Below, piece after piece: positions 35,648 to 44,361 of a DNA stretch of 64,000 nucleotides. The stretch is taken from positions 1,240,001 through 1,304,000 of the forward strand of contig NZ_JACSKC010000001.1 in NCBI RefSeq assembly GCF_018617395.1, read 5' to 3'. The translations under genes and the position numbers were made by a program. The notes beneath the pieces are model-generated. The model did not search any database, was not told the DNA's origin, and saw only the letters and a program-made list of their open reading frames with translations. The stretch is from Exiguobacterium sp. s48. Lineage in GTDB: Bacteria; Bacillota; Bacilli; Exiguobacteriales; Exiguobacteriaceae. Each line of letters starts with the position of its first letter. Position 1 is the stretch's first letter.

Positions 35648-36499
35648 TTATCTACTTGTTAGGCGCTGGAGATGCATCGTCAAGTATGTCGCTTCACCTC
35701 GTGGGACCGGACGCTTTAATTCGCGTTCCATGATACCCATCAGCTCCCAAGCAGTACTATAGCATAGCGGATATTCGTCGCGCAACACCTTTTCAATTTT
35801 TTGTGGTGCCTCGACCGTCTCACCCGTCGCAACCCGCTCAACGGCGTACCTTAAGTGCCGAAGTAAGCGCTTATAATCGAGTGAAGTTCGGTCCATTTTT
35901 ACGTTCAAACGACTTTCAATCGTTTGGACAATCTGCCCGATGATTTGGTTATGGCGATTGACCTCGAGAACATTTTTAAACGTCGTCGCCGAATGGATAT
36001 GAAGGGCAATGAATCCAGTCTCCGCATCCGGGAGCAAAACATTCAATCGTTCATGGAACATATCGACGATTCGTTCCGCGAGCGCAAACTCGTTTGGATA
36101 GAGTGATTCCGTCTCGAGTAAAAACGGATTCGTCACTTCCATCCCTTGCTCGATTCGTTTCATCGTGAAGAACAAGTGGTCGGTCAAGCCGATATGGATG
36201 TGCTCATCCACTTTCTTGCCCGTACTCGTCTCAATGAAGCCGACAATCTCTTGCATGAACGCAATGAAGTCCTCGTCGACATGTTTGACGAGTTCCTGAT
36301 ATTGAGATTGCTCTTCTTTATCTGTCAGTTGATACACTTTCTCCGGGACGCTGGCCGGGTCGACGAGGTCGCCTGGTTTTTTGCCAAAGCCAATCCCCTT
36401 CCCGAGTAGAATGACTTCCGGATCCGTATCATGTTGACAAATGACAACGCTATTATTCAACACTTTTTTGATCGTATACATCGGTAATGTCATTCGCAT
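35648..36499 (-). CDS. glcT: BglG-family transcription antiterminator GlcT
   Basis: A 283-residue antiterminator. The N-terminal 55-60 residues form the RNA-binding CAT domain (YTIKKVLNNSVV, LLGKGIGFGKKPGD). PRD1 follows with conserved histidines in DEHIHIGLTDHL and FIALHIHS, and PRD2 contains LLRHLRYAVERV and ATYLTMHLQRL. It should bind the RAT located 22 bases downstream of its own stop and allow transcription of the EIICB gene when sugar is present. AAGGG lies before ATG 36499; ATG 36481 (MYTIKK) is an alternative start. No obvious separate promoter fits between glcT and the RAT. Confidence 0.93.
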   Translation of the reverse strand: MRMTLPMYTIKKVLNNSVVICQHDTDPEVILLGKGIGFGKKPGDLVDPASVPEKVYQLTDKEEQSQYQELVKHVDEDFIAFMQEIVGFIETSTGKKVDEHIHIGLTDHLFFTMKRIEQGMEVTNPFLLETESLYPNEFALAERIVDMFHERLNVLLPDAETGFIALHIHSATTFKNVLEVNRHNQIIGQIVQTIESRLNVKMDRTSLDYKRLLRHLRYAVERVATGETVEAPQKIEKVLRDEYPLCYSTAWELMGIMERELKRPVPRGEATYLTMHLQRLTSR

Positions 36500-36570
36500 C
36501 GCATCCCTTACTAAAAATCGTTTCGCTATCTAGTATATCGGTTCATGCCCTAAAAAAGTAGGGACAAAAC

Positions 36571-36595
36571 AAAAAAGGCGAACATTTCTGTCGCC
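36571..36595 (-). terminator. yuiB terminator
   Basis: Short minus-strand stem GGCGA / TCGCC with a nine-base loop and six T, two bases past the stop. Confidence 0.6.
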
Positions 36596-36597
36596 AA

Positions 36598-36915
36598 TTA
36601 AAACATTGAATAACCGCTCTTTCGTAAGAAACGAATCGTCACACCAGCTAGAATTGCACCGAGCAATCCAAAGCCGAGCATGAATAGATCGAGAACCTGC
36701 AATCCGACGAGTCCTTTATAGACACTCGAAAGTGCGGTCGATGTCTCGGTCACGTAACTCGAAAGTTTGACATTATCAATCATCATGATGACAAAAATTG
36801 GATAAATGAACACGAGTGTCCATGTCTTTTTAAGTAACATATTCAAAATGAAGCCGATACTGAAGAAAATCGTCATATATAAAACGGCCCCAATGACTGC
36901 TTGGATAATATGCAT
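36598..36915 (-). CDS. yuiB: YuiB family membrane protein
   Basis: A 105-residue membrane protein with three hydrophobic helices and the basic C-terminus RFLRKSGYSMF. It matches YuiB, which in B. subtilis lies next to the NADH dehydrogenase gene yumB, the same neighbour found here. Function unknown; co-conservation suggests a link to the respiratory NADH dehydrogenase. ATG 36915 has AGGGGGG nearby and a good promoter upstream; the longer frame lacks a ribosome site. Confidence 0.85.
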   Translation of the reverse strand: MHIIQAVIGAVLYMTIFFSIGFILNMLLKKTWTLVFIYPIFVIMMIDNVKLSSYVTETSTALSSVYKGLVGLQVLDLFMLGFGLLGAILAGVTIRFLRKSGYSMF

Positions 36916-36940
36916 GTGTTGCCCCCCTTGTCCGCTCTCC

Positions 36941-36970
36941 ATTATACAAAATTTCAACCAATCAGGTCAA
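36941..36970 (-). promoter_or_regulatory. yuiB promoter
   Basis: TTGACC, an 18-base spacer and TATAAT on the minus strand, 26 bases before the start. Confidence 0.75.
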
Positions 36971-36995
36971 AGAACTTCGCACGACAATTTCTAAA

Positions 36996-37027
36996 GAAAA
37001 ACAGCCCGTTCTGAATCAGAACGAGCC
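36996..37027 (-). terminator. yumB terminator
   Basis: Minus-strand stem GCTCGTTCTGA / TCAGAACGGGC followed by TGTTTTTC, 16 bases past the stop. Confidence 0.85.
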
Positions 37028-37042
37028 GTACAAGAATGAAAA

Positions 37043-38254
37043 TTAGAACTTCCCTTTTTTAAGGACAAGGCCATATTTTTTCAATTCGATGAAGTGTTTG
37101 TTATCGATCACTTTCTTCATGAATGACGCGTTGCGACCGAAGATTTTTTTGCCCATCACGATTCCGATTCCATCGTTGTGTCCGAGTGAAGCGACTGTTC
37201 CCTTGCTTTCGTAAGTGAACTTCGAAGTCGATTTACCGTTGATGAGTGCCGCAATGTTTTTCGCTACGTTGTGCGCTTGTTGTGTTGCGATTTGTGCCGT
37301 CGGTGGGTACGGACGGTTTGATGCTGGGTCCATGACCGCTGAGCAATCACCGATGATGAAGACGTTATCGTGACCTGGCGCACGGTTGTCCACTTCGACC
37401 ATCACACGGTTACGAACGGCTTCGAATCCTGATTTTTCAACGATTGGGCTACCACTCACGCCACCTGTCCAAATGATTGTGTTGGCGTGGATCGTTTCAG
37501 TCGTGTCACCTTGAAGTGGACCAAATGTGACAACACCTGGCTCAACACCTTTGATGCCGTTACCAAGTTTCATCTCGACACCGTTACGCTCCAACCATTT
37601 CTGTGCGTATGTTGTGAGTTCTGGATCGAATCCTGGAAGAACTGTTGGCGCTGCTTCAATGTTGACGATGCGAACCGCTTCGCGTGGAACGTCATATTGT
37701 TTGCAAAGTTCAGGGATCCGGTTGACGATTTCACCGAGGAATTCGATTCCTGTGAATCCAGCACCACCGACAACGATCGTCACGTACGAGTTGTCTGAAG
37801 AACCGTTTGTTTTATATTGAGCGAATGAATATTCGATGTGTTCTTTAATTTTACGAACGCTGTTCAACGAACTGATTGTCATGGCGTTTTCTTTCAAGCC
37901 CGGGATACCGAACGTCTCAGGTACGCCGCCGAGACCGATGACGACATAGTCGTATTCAACGACAGATCCATCTTCAAGCATCACTTGATTTGCAGCAGTA
38001 TCGACGCGATCGACGATCCCTTTGACAAGTTTCACACGTGATGGGTTCACAATGTCGTTAATGTAAATGCGTGCTTGGTCTGGGTTCATCGTTCCAGCAG
38101 CTGGTTCGTGAAGCCAAGTTGTTTGGTAATGATAATCGTGTTTGTTGATGAGCGTGATGTTCGCATCACCTGCAGCGAGTGTCTTTTGAAGGTTGACAGC
38201 TGTGATGAGTCCACCAAAGCCCGCGCCAAGAATAACAATGTTAGGTCGTTTCAT
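37043..38254 (-). CDS. yumB: Type II NADH dehydrogenase (YumB)
   Basis: A 403-residue single-polypeptide NADH:quinone oxidoreductase. Two dinucleotide folds are visible: VILGAGFGGL for FAD at the N-terminus and VVGGAGFTGIEFLGE for NADH near residue 165; VFIIGDCSAV is the FAD-contacting aspartate motif and the C-terminal 40 residues form the membrane anchor. It feeds electrons from NADH to menaquinone without pumping protons. ATG 38254 is chosen because AAGGTGG lies eight bases before it. A SigA promoter and a Rex-like operator lie upstream; it is divergent from yumC. Confidence 0.95.
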   Translation of the reverse strand: MKRPNIVILGAGFGGLITAVNLQKTLAAGDANITLINKHDYHYQTTWLHEPAAGTMNPDQARIYINDIVNPSRVKLVKGIVDRVDTAANQVMLEDGSVVEYDYVVIGLGGVPETFGIPGLKENAMTISSLNSVRKIKEHIEYSFAQYKTNGSSDNSYVTIVVGGAGFTGIEFLGEIVNRIPELCKQYDVPREAVRIVNIEAAPTVLPGFDPELTTYAQKWLERNGVEMKLGNGIKGVEPGVVTFGPLQGDTTETIHANTIIWTGGVSGSPIVEKSGFEAVRNRVMVEVDNRAPGHDNVFIIGDCSAVMDPASNRPYPPTAQIATQQAHNVAKNIAALINGKSTSKFTYESKGTVASLGHNDGIGIVMGKKIFGRNASFMKKVIDNKHFIELKKYGLVLKKGKF

Positions 38255-38300
38255 GTTCATTTCCACCTTGTTTAAAGTTTTGTTTTTTTGAACAACCATG

Positions 38301-38363
38301 TTGTGTGTTTCTTCACATAGATGTTCACAATAAAGCCTTTTCTTGTTCAACGTCTGTTCACAA
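38301..38363 (-). promoter_or_regulatory. Rex-like operator sites upstream of yumB
   Basis: TTGTGTGTTTCTTCACAT at 38301-38318 matches the Rex consensus (TTGTGAAN4TTCACAA) with three mismatches. Two more TTCACAA half sites lie at 38324-38330 and 38357-38363, the latter within a TTGTTCA..TTCACAA repeat. All are downstream of the yumB -10, a repressing position for the NADH/NAD sensor Rex. Confidence 0.5.
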
Positions 38364-38376
38364 TTGCTTCTGTTCC

Positions 38377-38405
38377 ATTGTACGCTCTTTATATTGAATT
38401 CTCAA
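38377..38405 (-). promoter_or_regulatory. yumB promoter
   Basis: TTGAGA, a 17-base spacer and TACAAT on the minus strand, giving a leader of about 115 bases. Confidence 0.7.
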
Positions 38406-38483
38406 TGGAAAAGCTTATCTTCTTGAATTTTTTTTGAAAGTGTTGCATGTTTGTACTGAATGGATTTAATTCAATAAACTTAC

Positions 38484-38489
38484 TATAAT
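38484..38489 (+). promoter_or_regulatory. yumC -10 element
   Basis: A perfect TATAAT 29 bases before the yumC start; no good -35 is visible. Confidence 0.45.
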
Positions 38490-38517
38490 AGATGTATACG
38501 CTTTGAGGAGGAATTCG

Positions 38518-39495
38518 ATGAAGACGACGAAAGATGTAATCATCATCGGTGGCGGCCCTGTCGGACTGTTCACCGCATTTTATGCAGGCATGCGCCAACT
38601 CGATACGACGTTGATTGAAAGCTTACCGCAACTCGGTGGCCAATTGTCGACGCTCTATCCTGAAAAATATATTTATGATATTGCCGGTTTCCCGAAAGTG
38701 AAGGCACAAGACTTGATCGATCAGTTAAAAGCACAAGCAGATCAATTCGAACAAGATTACCGTCTCGGTGAAACGGTTGAAACGGTGGAACGTCTCGAGG
38801 ACGGCACTTTCGTATTGACGACAAACAAGGAAGAGTACCACACAAAAGCAGTCATCATCACTGCCGGAAACGGTGCCTTCTCGGCTCGTCCTCTCGGGCT
38901 CGATGGTTGCGAAGATTACGCCAACCTTCATTACTTCGTCGACAATATGGAGAAATTCCGTGATCGCCGTGTCATGATCGCCGGTGGTGGCGATTCAGCC
39001 GTCGACTGGGCACTCATGCTAGAAGGCATCGCGAAAGAAGTACACATCGTTCACCGTCGTGACCGTTTCCGCGCTCACGAACATACGGTCGAACAGATGA
39101 AGGCATCGACGATCAACGTCCTCACGCCTTATAACATCGAGTCACTTTCAGGCGAGACACACATCGAATCTGTCGAATTGACGGATAAAGATGGCGAGTC
39201 AAAAATCGTTGAAATCGATGATTTGATTTGTAACTACGGATTCGTGTCATCGCTCGGTCCTATCAAGAACTGGGGAATGGAATTCGAGAAAAACACGATC
39301 CGCGTTGACTCCCGTATGGAAACGACAGTCGCTGGTATCTTCGCTTGCGGTGATATCGCCACATACGAAGGGAAAGTAAAATTGATTGCGACTGGGTTCG
39401 GTGAAGCCCCAATCGCCATCAACCAAGTGAAGCAACTTGTGGACCCGACCGCTCGTCACCCACAACACTCGACATCTGTATTTGCCGGGAAATAA
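38518..39495 (+). CDS. yumC: Ferredoxin/flavodoxin-NADP+ reductase (YumC type)
   Basis: A 325-residue flavoprotein related to thioredoxin reductase but lacking the redox CxxC. FAD binding is at [22 protein letters not shown] binding at [14 protein letters not shown] with [10 protein letters not shown] contacting the phosphate, and a C-terminal FAD motif at [13 protein letters not shown]. This is the B. subtilis YumC class of ferredoxin-NADP+ reductase. GGAGG sets ATG 38518. It could reduce the flavodoxin encoded at 20.8 kb. Its partner gene on the other strand is yumB, as in B. subtilis. Confidence 0.94.
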   Translation: MKTTKDVIIIGGGPVGLFTAFYAGMRQLDTTLIESLPQLGGQLSTLYPEKYIYDIAGFPKVKAQDLIDQLKAQADQFEQDYRLGETVETVERLEDGTFVLTTNKEEYHTKAVIITAGNGAFSARPLGLDGCEDYANLHYFVDNMEKFRDRRVMIAGGGDSAVDWALMLEGIAKEVHIVHRRDRFRAHEHTVEQMKASTINVLTPYNIESLSGETHIESVELTDKDGESKIVEIDDLICNYGFVSSLGPIKNWGMEFEKNTIRVDSRMETTVAGIFACGDIATYEGKVKLIATGFGEAPIAINQVKQLVDPTARHPQHSTSVFAGK

Positions 39496-39501
39496 TTGAA
39501 G

Positions 39502-39539
39502 ACGCTTCTGTGGACCACATCCACAGAAGCGTTTTTTTA
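39502..39539 (+). terminator. yumC terminator
   Basis: Stem ACGCTTCTGTGGA / TCCACAGAAGCGT with seven T. The T tract overlaps the stop codon of the convergent gene. Confidence 0.93.
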
Positions 39540-40391
39540 TCTTTTCATCGTTTGAACGATGACCCGATCGATCCAGTCATCGAGTTGCGTGAATACAAAG
39601 CTCGCCTTCTTCGCCTCAGCGATTGACATATAATAGTCGACATCCGAATCATATGGGGACGACTCCCCATCTTTTATGATCTGGACAGGTTTTCCGACGT
39701 GTTGACCGATCCGTTCCATCAAAGCCCCCATGGAGATGAGACCATCACTCGCCGCATTGAACGGTCCTGTCACATTCGCACGTCCGACCCATTCTAGGAA
39801 GGCAGCCGCTTCCGTACTCGAAATGAAGCCCATTTTCGCTTCCGGATGATGCAAGACAACCGGTTCCTCATTCCGAATGGCATCCACATAAAATTTGAGT
39901 CGATCTGTATAGTCATCTGGTCCGAGTACAATCGGTAAGCGAACGGTCGCGACTGGGAACGAGGCGCGATGGAAGAAGAATGACTCCGCCTCCCGTTTCC
40001 CTTGCCCGTAGTCATGCTCGGCTTCGAGATGGTATTCGTAATGGAGCGGATTAAAGTCGCTCTCTTTCAAATCAGGTCCCGGTGCATAAACCGACATCGT
40101 CGACGTCAGCACATATTTCCCGACTTTGTCCATGAACGCATCCGAGGCGATTTTTGCCTGATACGGCGTAAAACAAATATTGTCATAGACGAGATCGTAC
40201 CGTTCCCGTGCCAAGTCTTTCATCGTCGCGACCGATTGCCGGTCTCCTTTGACCGATCGAATCCCTTCGGCTTCCGGTACTTGTAGTTGCCCCCTCGTCA
40301 CAATCGTCACATCATCCCCCGCCTCAGCGAGTCGCAAGGCAAGTCGTTTCCCAAAATAACGCGATCCTCCAAAAATCAATACTTTCCTCAT
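39537..40391 (-). CDS. NAD-dependent epimerase/dehydratase family protein
   Basis: A 284-residue extended short-chain dehydrogenase. The nucleotide loop is FGGSRYFGKRLAL at the N-terminus; STMSVY supplies the catalytic serine/threonine region and DYGQGKRE the YxxxK pair. Members act on nucleotide sugars or related compounds, but no sugar gene lies nearby to fix the substrate. GGGGG upstream sets ATG 40391; a GTG nine bases earlier is an alternative. It overlaps the end of the yumC terminator. Confidence 0.85.
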   Translation of the reverse strand: MRKVLIFGGSRYFGKRLALRLAEAGDDVTIVTRGQLQVPEAEGIRSVKGDRQSVATMKDLARERYDLVYDNICFTPYQAKIASDAFMDKVGKYVLTSTMSVYAPGPDLKESDFNPLHYEYHLEAEHDYGQGKREAESFFFHRASFPVATVRLPIVLGPDDYTDRLKFYVDAIRNEEPVVLHHPEAKMGFISSTEAAAFLEWVGRANVTGPFNAASDGLISMGALMERIGQHVGKPVQIIKDGESSPYDSDVDYYMSIAEAKKASFVFTQLDDWIDRVIVQTMKR

Positions 40392-40466
40392 CACCCTAAC
40401 CCCCTTCAATGCGATTCTCTTTCCTACATTCCCTTTCCCCGACGTTCCGTAACTGGTCGAATCGCA

Positions 40467-40493
40467 CAAAAAAGACTATGGTTTCCCATAGTC
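40467..40493 (-). terminator. Terminator of the Fe-S carrier gene
   Basis: Minus-strand stem GACTATGG / CCATAGTC followed by six T. Confidence 0.9.
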
Positions 40494-40501
40494 CGAAAGG
40501 G

Positions 40502-40858
40502 TTAGCATTTACCTGGTGTACCTGCGTTCGTTGCCGTGCGGAAACTCGAGCCACAACCACATGTGGCGATGGCATTCGGATTTTTAATCGTGAAGCCTCC
40601 ACCGAGCATAGACTGCTTGTAGTCAATCTCTAGCCCATCGACGACCCCATGGTCTGCTTCTGCAACGATGACACGGACGCCATGATGGTCGAATTGAACG
40701 TCTTTGTCCGTCTTTTCCTCATCAAAGCCCATTCCGTATGAAAGTCCTGTACATCCGCCACCTTGAACTTTAACCCGCAAGTATTGCGCATCCGGACGTT
40801 CGGTCTGCTTCATCATCTCTTGCACTTGAAGTGCGGCTGACTCTGTTAAATGAATCAT
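40502..40858 (-). CDS. erpA: A-type Fe-S cluster carrier (HesB/IscA/ErpA family, YutM)
   Basis: A 118-residue A-type carrier with the three cluster cysteines C36, C100 and C102 (GGGCTGLSY and TCGCGSSF). Such proteins receive Fe-S clusters from the SUF scaffold, whose operon is at the right end of the window, and deliver them to apo-proteins. The protein has an extra terminal cysteine (PGKC). GGAGG sets the ATG. B. subtilis yutM stands in the same neighbourhood of yut genes. Confidence 0.93.
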   Translation of the reverse strand: MIHLTESAALQVQEMMKQTERPDAQYLRVKVQGGGCTGLSYGMGFDEEKTDKDVQFDHHGVRVIVAEADHGVVDGLEIDYKQSMLGGGFTIKNPNAIATCGCGSSFRTATNAGTPGKC

Positions 40859-40900
40859 CTGAACTCCTCCTTATTTTATCTTCAATTCAAGTCAATTGAC

Positions 40901-40929
40901 TTGTCATCTTGTAGATTATCTTGTATAAC
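40901..40929 (+). promoter_or_regulatory. ribU promoter
   Basis: TTGTCA, a 17-base spacer and TATAAC about 25 bases upstream of the FMN aptamer. Confidence 0.7.
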
Positions 40930-40957
40930 TAAACTGTAACAAAAAAAATTAAATCGT

Positions 40958-41098
40958 TCCATCTTCGGGGCAGGGTGAAATTCCCGACCGGCGGTATTGA
41001 AGAATTTATTCTTCTCAGCCCGTGAGCGAGCAAGGCGTTGCTTGCTGATTTCGTGAGATTCGAAAGCCGACAGTATAGTCTGGATGGGAGAAGATGGC
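40958..41098 (+). ncRNA. FMN riboswitch (RFN element)
   Basis: The aptamer opens with CCATCTTCGGGGCAGGGTG, continues with AAATTCCCGACCGGCGGTA, AGCCCGTGAGCG, GATTCGGTGAGATTC-like and GCCGACAGT, and closes with GGATGGGAGAAGATGG pairing to the first strand. These are the conserved RFN blocks. It controls the riboflavin importer downstream. Confidence 0.97.
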
Positions 41099-41182
41099 GG
41101 CATCCGACCGATATCCGGATGTTTTCTTTGACGTGGACTTTCCCACTTCGGAAAACATCTATTTCGTATGCGCGTAAACTCT

Positions 41183-41214
41183 CCCGATTGTCTTCATTGC
41201 AATCGGGTTTTTAT
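41183..41214 (+). terminator. Regulated terminator of the FMN riboswitch
   Basis: Stem CCCGATTG / CAATCGGG then a T run, 48 bases upstream of the ribU start. A 9-bp pairing GATGTTTTC / GAAAACATC lies between aptamer and terminator. Confidence 0.85.
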
Positions 41215-41262
41215 ATGCGACGGGTGCCATTCATCGAGGAGCGACCTAAAGGAGAGATTCTG

Positions 41263-41850
41263 ATGAAAACTACGCGCAACAAACGACTGACAACAATGGT
41301 GACTTTGGCGATGCTCGGGACGATTTCGTTCGTACTCATGCTATTCAACTTCCCGCTCCCATTTTTACCGCCATTCCTCAAAGTGGACTTTAGTGACATT
41401 CCCGCACTCATTGCCGGAATCGTCTTCTCCCCACTCGCAGGAGTCGTGGTCGTCGGATTGAAAAACGTCTTGTACTACGTCTTTAACGGTGGCGGTGTCC
41501 CAGTCGGAGAAGTCGCAAACTTCTTCGCAGGTGTCGCATTCATGTACCCGGTCGCTTGGTTCTACCATAAGCGCAAGTCGAACAAAGCACTCGCTTCTGG
41601 ATTACTTGCTGGGACAATCACAATGGCACTCAGCCTCGCTATCTTAAACTATCTCGTCATCTTGCCAGCTTACGCCTTCTTCTTCGGAATGGCAGACATG
41701 GCCGACCCGGCCGTGAAAACGGACCTTGTCCTTTACGGGATCTTACCGTTCAACTTGATTAAAGCGATCTTGATCAGTGCGCTCTTCGTCCCACTCTTCT
41801 TGAAATTGAAGCCGTGGATCGAACGTCAGCGCGTACAACTTCAAGCGTAA
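41263..41850 (+). CDS. ribU: Riboflavin ECF transporter S component RibU
   Basis: A 195-residue membrane protein with about six helices. It begins with a short basic segment and TTMVTLAMLGTISFVLM, and has the conserved FSDIPALIAGIVFSPLAGV, GEVANFFAGVAF and the final GILPFNLIKA of RibU. It captures riboflavin and works with an energising ECF module encoded elsewhere. AAAGGAGAG sets ATG 41263. The FMN riboswitch and terminator in the leader confirm the ligand and predict repression by FMN. High flavin demand fits the many flavoproteins around it. Confidence 0.95.
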   Translation: MKTTRNKRLTTMVTLAMLGTISFVLMLFNFPLPFLPPFLKVDFSDIPALIAGIVFSPLAGVVVVGLKNVLYYVFNGGGVPVGEVANFFAGVAFMYPVAWFYHKRKSNKALASGLLAGTITMALSLAILNYLVILPAYAFFFGMADMADPAVKTDLVLYGILPFNLIKAILISALFVPLFLKLKPWIERQRVQLQA

Positions 41851-41860
41851 ACAATAAATA

Positions 41861-41892
41861 AGCACCTAGAATTTAATTCTAGGTGCTTTTTC
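41861..41892 (+). terminator. ribU terminator
   Basis: AGCACCTAGAAT / ATTCTAGGTGCT followed by TTTTTC, ten bases after the stop. Confidence 0.9.
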
Positions 41893-41910
41893 TATGTATA
41901 TACCCATGCT

Positions 41911-42450
41911 TCAATGACGAAGTTTTATTGTATAGAGGGTCTTCACATGATTACGCTCAGGGACTTGAATCAATGCTAAGGACTCAATCATCCCTTCGAT
42001 TTTTTGAATACGCTTTGTCAAATACTGAAATGCAGCTACTATCTGCGTGTCGGATAAGTGATTGGCCAACGTACAGTGGGGGATCCATTTGTTAGGTATG
42101 TATAATGAATCCGAATAATCGTCAAAGTTTCCGTGTTGAGCATGGTGACTTTGATGAAGTCTGGATAGTCCATCATTCAACGTCGGAGCTAAAAATATTG
42201 CTTTCGAGTCAATGAAAGTCCCTAACGATTCAAAATTGATTGGAACCACTTGCGTTTTGGAATAATGCCGCAACAACCACTCGATATACGTATCTACTGC
42301 TAACGTTTTATAGCTCGCCAACGTGATATGAGGACGTAGATTTTTAATTTCAAACGCGTAGCTGGAGATTCCTTCTTCTTTTAACGAATTCCAAAGTTTC
42401 TGCACTTCTGCATCCGTTTTCTCGTCAAAATAGGCTACTAGAGCATACAT
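41911..42450 (-). CDS. 2'-5' RNA ligase / 2H phosphoesterase superfamily protein
   Basis: A 179-residue 2H phosphoesterase. The two HxT motifs that define the active site are RPHITLASY near residue 39 and IPHCTLANH near residue 123. Members open or form 2',5' or cyclic phosphodiester bonds in RNA; the natural substrate of the Bacillales forms is unknown. GGAGGG six bases from the ATG sets the start. It is monocistronic between ribU and the nucleoside transporter and is less GC-rich than its neighbours. Confidence 0.85.
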   Translation of the reverse strand: MYALVAYFDEKTDAEVQKLWNSLKEEGISSYAFEIKNLRPHITLASYKTLAVDTYIEWLLRHYSKTQVVPINFESLGTFIDSKAIFLAPTLNDGLSRLHQSHHAQHGNFDDYSDSLYIPNKWIPHCTLANHLSDTQIVAAFQYLTKRIQKIEGMIESLALIQVPERNHVKTLYTIKLRH

Positions 42451-42570
42451 TACAATCCCTCCTCACCTTTAATAATAGCGCACCGAGGATTAATTTTGTA
42501 AATTTTTCTAAGCGAATCGGTTATGTATTAAACACCACTACTTATTCCTTCGTCGCTGATCATTGAACAC

Positions 42571-42600
42571 AAAAACGCGACCACCGAAGTGATCGCGTTT
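42571..42600 (-). terminator. Terminator of the nucleoside transporter gene
   Basis: Minus-strand AACGCGATCAC, TTCG loop, GTGGTCGCGTT, then TTTTG. Confidence 0.9.
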
Positions 42601-42611
42601 TCTTATACCGA

Positions 42612-43823
42612 TTAAAGAAGAAGTCCAGCCAATGTAGCTGACATCAAGTTTGCAAGCGTACCTGCAAGAATCGCGAGGACACCCATGCGTGCGATGTCAC
42701 CACGACGGTTTGGCGCCATACCACCAAGACCACCGAGAAGGATCGCGAGTGACGAGATGTTTGCGAAACCACAAAGTGCGAATGCGATCATCGCTTCTGT
42801 ACGAGCTGACAAATCACCAGAACCGATGATTGGCGCAAACTCAGAGAAGGCAACGAATTCGTTCAAGACTAGTTTTTGACCGAGGAAGCTACCGAATTGT
42901 ACAGCATCCGCCCATGGTACACCAATCACGAATGCAAGTGGTGCGAAGACGTAACCGAGAATCAATTCGAGTGACAAGCTATCAAATCCGAAGAGTCCGC
43001 CGACCGAACCGAGGATCAAGTTGACGAGCGCAATCAATGAAACGAACGCGAGAAGCATTGCACCGACGTTCAAAGCAAGGAAGAGACCGTCAGAAGCACC
43101 ACGTGCCGCTGCATCGACGAAGTTCGCCGCTCTGTCTTCTTCATCTTCTACAATTTCGATGTCATCATCATACTCTTCTGTTTCTGGCACGATGATTTTC
43201 GCGAACAAGAGACCAGCTGGTGCTGCCATGAAGCTCGCTGCGAGCAAGTATTCGAGTGGTACACCGAGTGCTGCGTATCCAGCAAGTACAGAACCGGCAA
43301 CTGATGCGAGACCCCCGACCATAACTGCGAAGAGCTCAGACTGTGTCATTGTAGGAAGGTACGGCTTGATGACAAGCGGTGCTTCCGTTTGACCGACGAA
43401 GATGTTCGCTGTTGCTGAAAGTGACTCTTTACGTGACGTACCAAGTGCTTTCGCGAGGGCAGTACCGAGGATACGGATGACCCACTGCATAACCCCAAGG
43501 TAGTAAAGCAATGCGATTAATGATGACATGAAGATGATGATCGGAAGAACTTGGAATGCGAAGACGAAGTTGTCGCCACCGACTGCTGTTCCGAATACGA
43601 AGGCAATCCCGTCACCGGCTGTGTTCAAGATAGCTTGAACCCCGCTCGAGATCCATTCAAGTGCCTTACGTCCCCATGCCGTATACAAGACGAGGAATGC
43701 AAATGCGAATTGAACAGCAAATGCTGCCAAGACCGTGCGCCATTTAATGGCTTTACGGTTGGTAGAGAAGATGTAAGCGATTGCAATTAGTGCCAAAATA
43801 CCAACCACACTCATGATTTTCAT
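42612..43823 (-). CDS. Concentrative nucleoside transporter (NupC/YutK family)
   Basis: A 403-residue CNT transporter with about ten membrane segments. The substrate-binding signatures GQTEAPLVIKPY and LGQKLVLNEFVAF are intact, as is the C-terminal ALCGFANISSLAILLGG. It imports nucleosides with Na+ or H+. An acidic cytoplasmic stretch (EEYDDDIEIVEDEED) interrupts the helices near residue 215. In B. subtilis a CNT gene (yutK) is near yuzB and yutJ, matching the order here. GGAG is ten bases from ATG 43823. Its 200-base upstream gap has a weak cre-like TTGAAACGCTTTCT. Confidence 0.93.
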   Translation of the reverse strand: MKIMSVVGILALIAIAYIFSTNRKAIKWRTVLAAFAVQFAFAFLVLYTAWGRKALEWISSGVQAILNTAGDGIAFVFGTAVGGDNFVFAFQVLPIIIFMSSLIALLYYLGVMQWVIRILGTALAKALGTSRKESLSATANIFVGQTEAPLVIKPYLPTMTQSELFAVMVGGLASVAGSVLAGYAALGVPLEYLLAASFMAAPAGLLFAKIIVPETEEYDDDIEIVEDEEDRAANFVDAAARGASDGLFLALNVGAMLLAFVSLIALVNLILGSVGGLFGFDSLSLELILGYVFAPLAFVIGVPWADAVQFGSFLGQKLVLNEFVAFSEFAPIIGSGDLSARTEAMIAFALCGFANISSLAILLGGLGGMAPNRRGDIARMGVLAILAGTLANLMSATLAGLLL

Positions 43824-43996
43824 TGATATTGTGCTCCTTTCATATTAAACAAAGCGATTATATGTGTCATACCCGAAAAGAGATGTGCCCTACCGTTTGA
43901 AACGCTTTCTTTTTCTCCGTTGTTAAACGTCAGACAACCTACATTCGAACCTCTTAGAATATAACATCCCTTTTTTTAAAATGCAACGGGTGAAAT

Positions 43997-44028
43997 AAAA
44001 AAGTTTGAGGTCATCCCTCAAACTTTTT
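43997..44028 (-). terminator. yuzB terminator
   Basis: Minus-strand AAAAAGTTTGAGG / CCTCAAACTTTTT; the stem overlaps the yuzB stop codon. Confidence 0.88.
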
Positions 44029-44260
44029 ACCATGCCATCTCTTCAATTTTTTCATACACTTTCGTCACAAGTTCTTCAGGTGTTTCACCCGTCACGACTT
44101 CCCCGTCGACAAGGCAAAAGAGATCAAGGGAACAGACACCACAGTAGCCTGTACAGCCATATTCGACCACATCAAGGTCTGGATCGGATTCTAATTTAGC
44201 CCGGGCAATCTGTGAGCCCATCGCCAAATTCGAGGCACAAAATTCGATGATTGGATTCAT
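44027..44260 (-). CDS. yuzB: YuzB family protein (DUF1450)
   Basis: A 77-residue thioredoxin-like ferredoxin-type protein. [22 protein letters not shown] and [18 protein letters not shown] match YuzB. The cysteines at C8, and in GCTGYCGVC, could hold a cluster or disulphide as in 2Fe-2S ferredoxin-like folds, but no activity is known. It is divergent from the NADH dehydrogenase yutJ, as in B. subtilis. ATG 44260 has GGTGA at suitable distance; ATG 44263 is equally possible. Confidence 0.9.
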   Translation of the reverse strand: MNPIIEFCASNLAMGSQIARAKLESDPDLDVVEYGCTGYCGVCSLDLFCLVDGEVVTGETPEELVTKVYEKIEEMAW

Positions 44261-44361
44261 CATATATGTCACCGTCTTTCTATATGTGAATTATCGGAAA
44301 ATGGTTCTTCTACGGCAGATTATAACATGATACAGTTGAAGAGTAACAAAGGGGGATTATT

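Noticed and set aside
43905-43920. TTGAAACGCTTTCT upstream of the nucleoside transporter as a cre site
   Set aside because: Only 11 of 14 positions match and no promoter could be placed confidently nearby.
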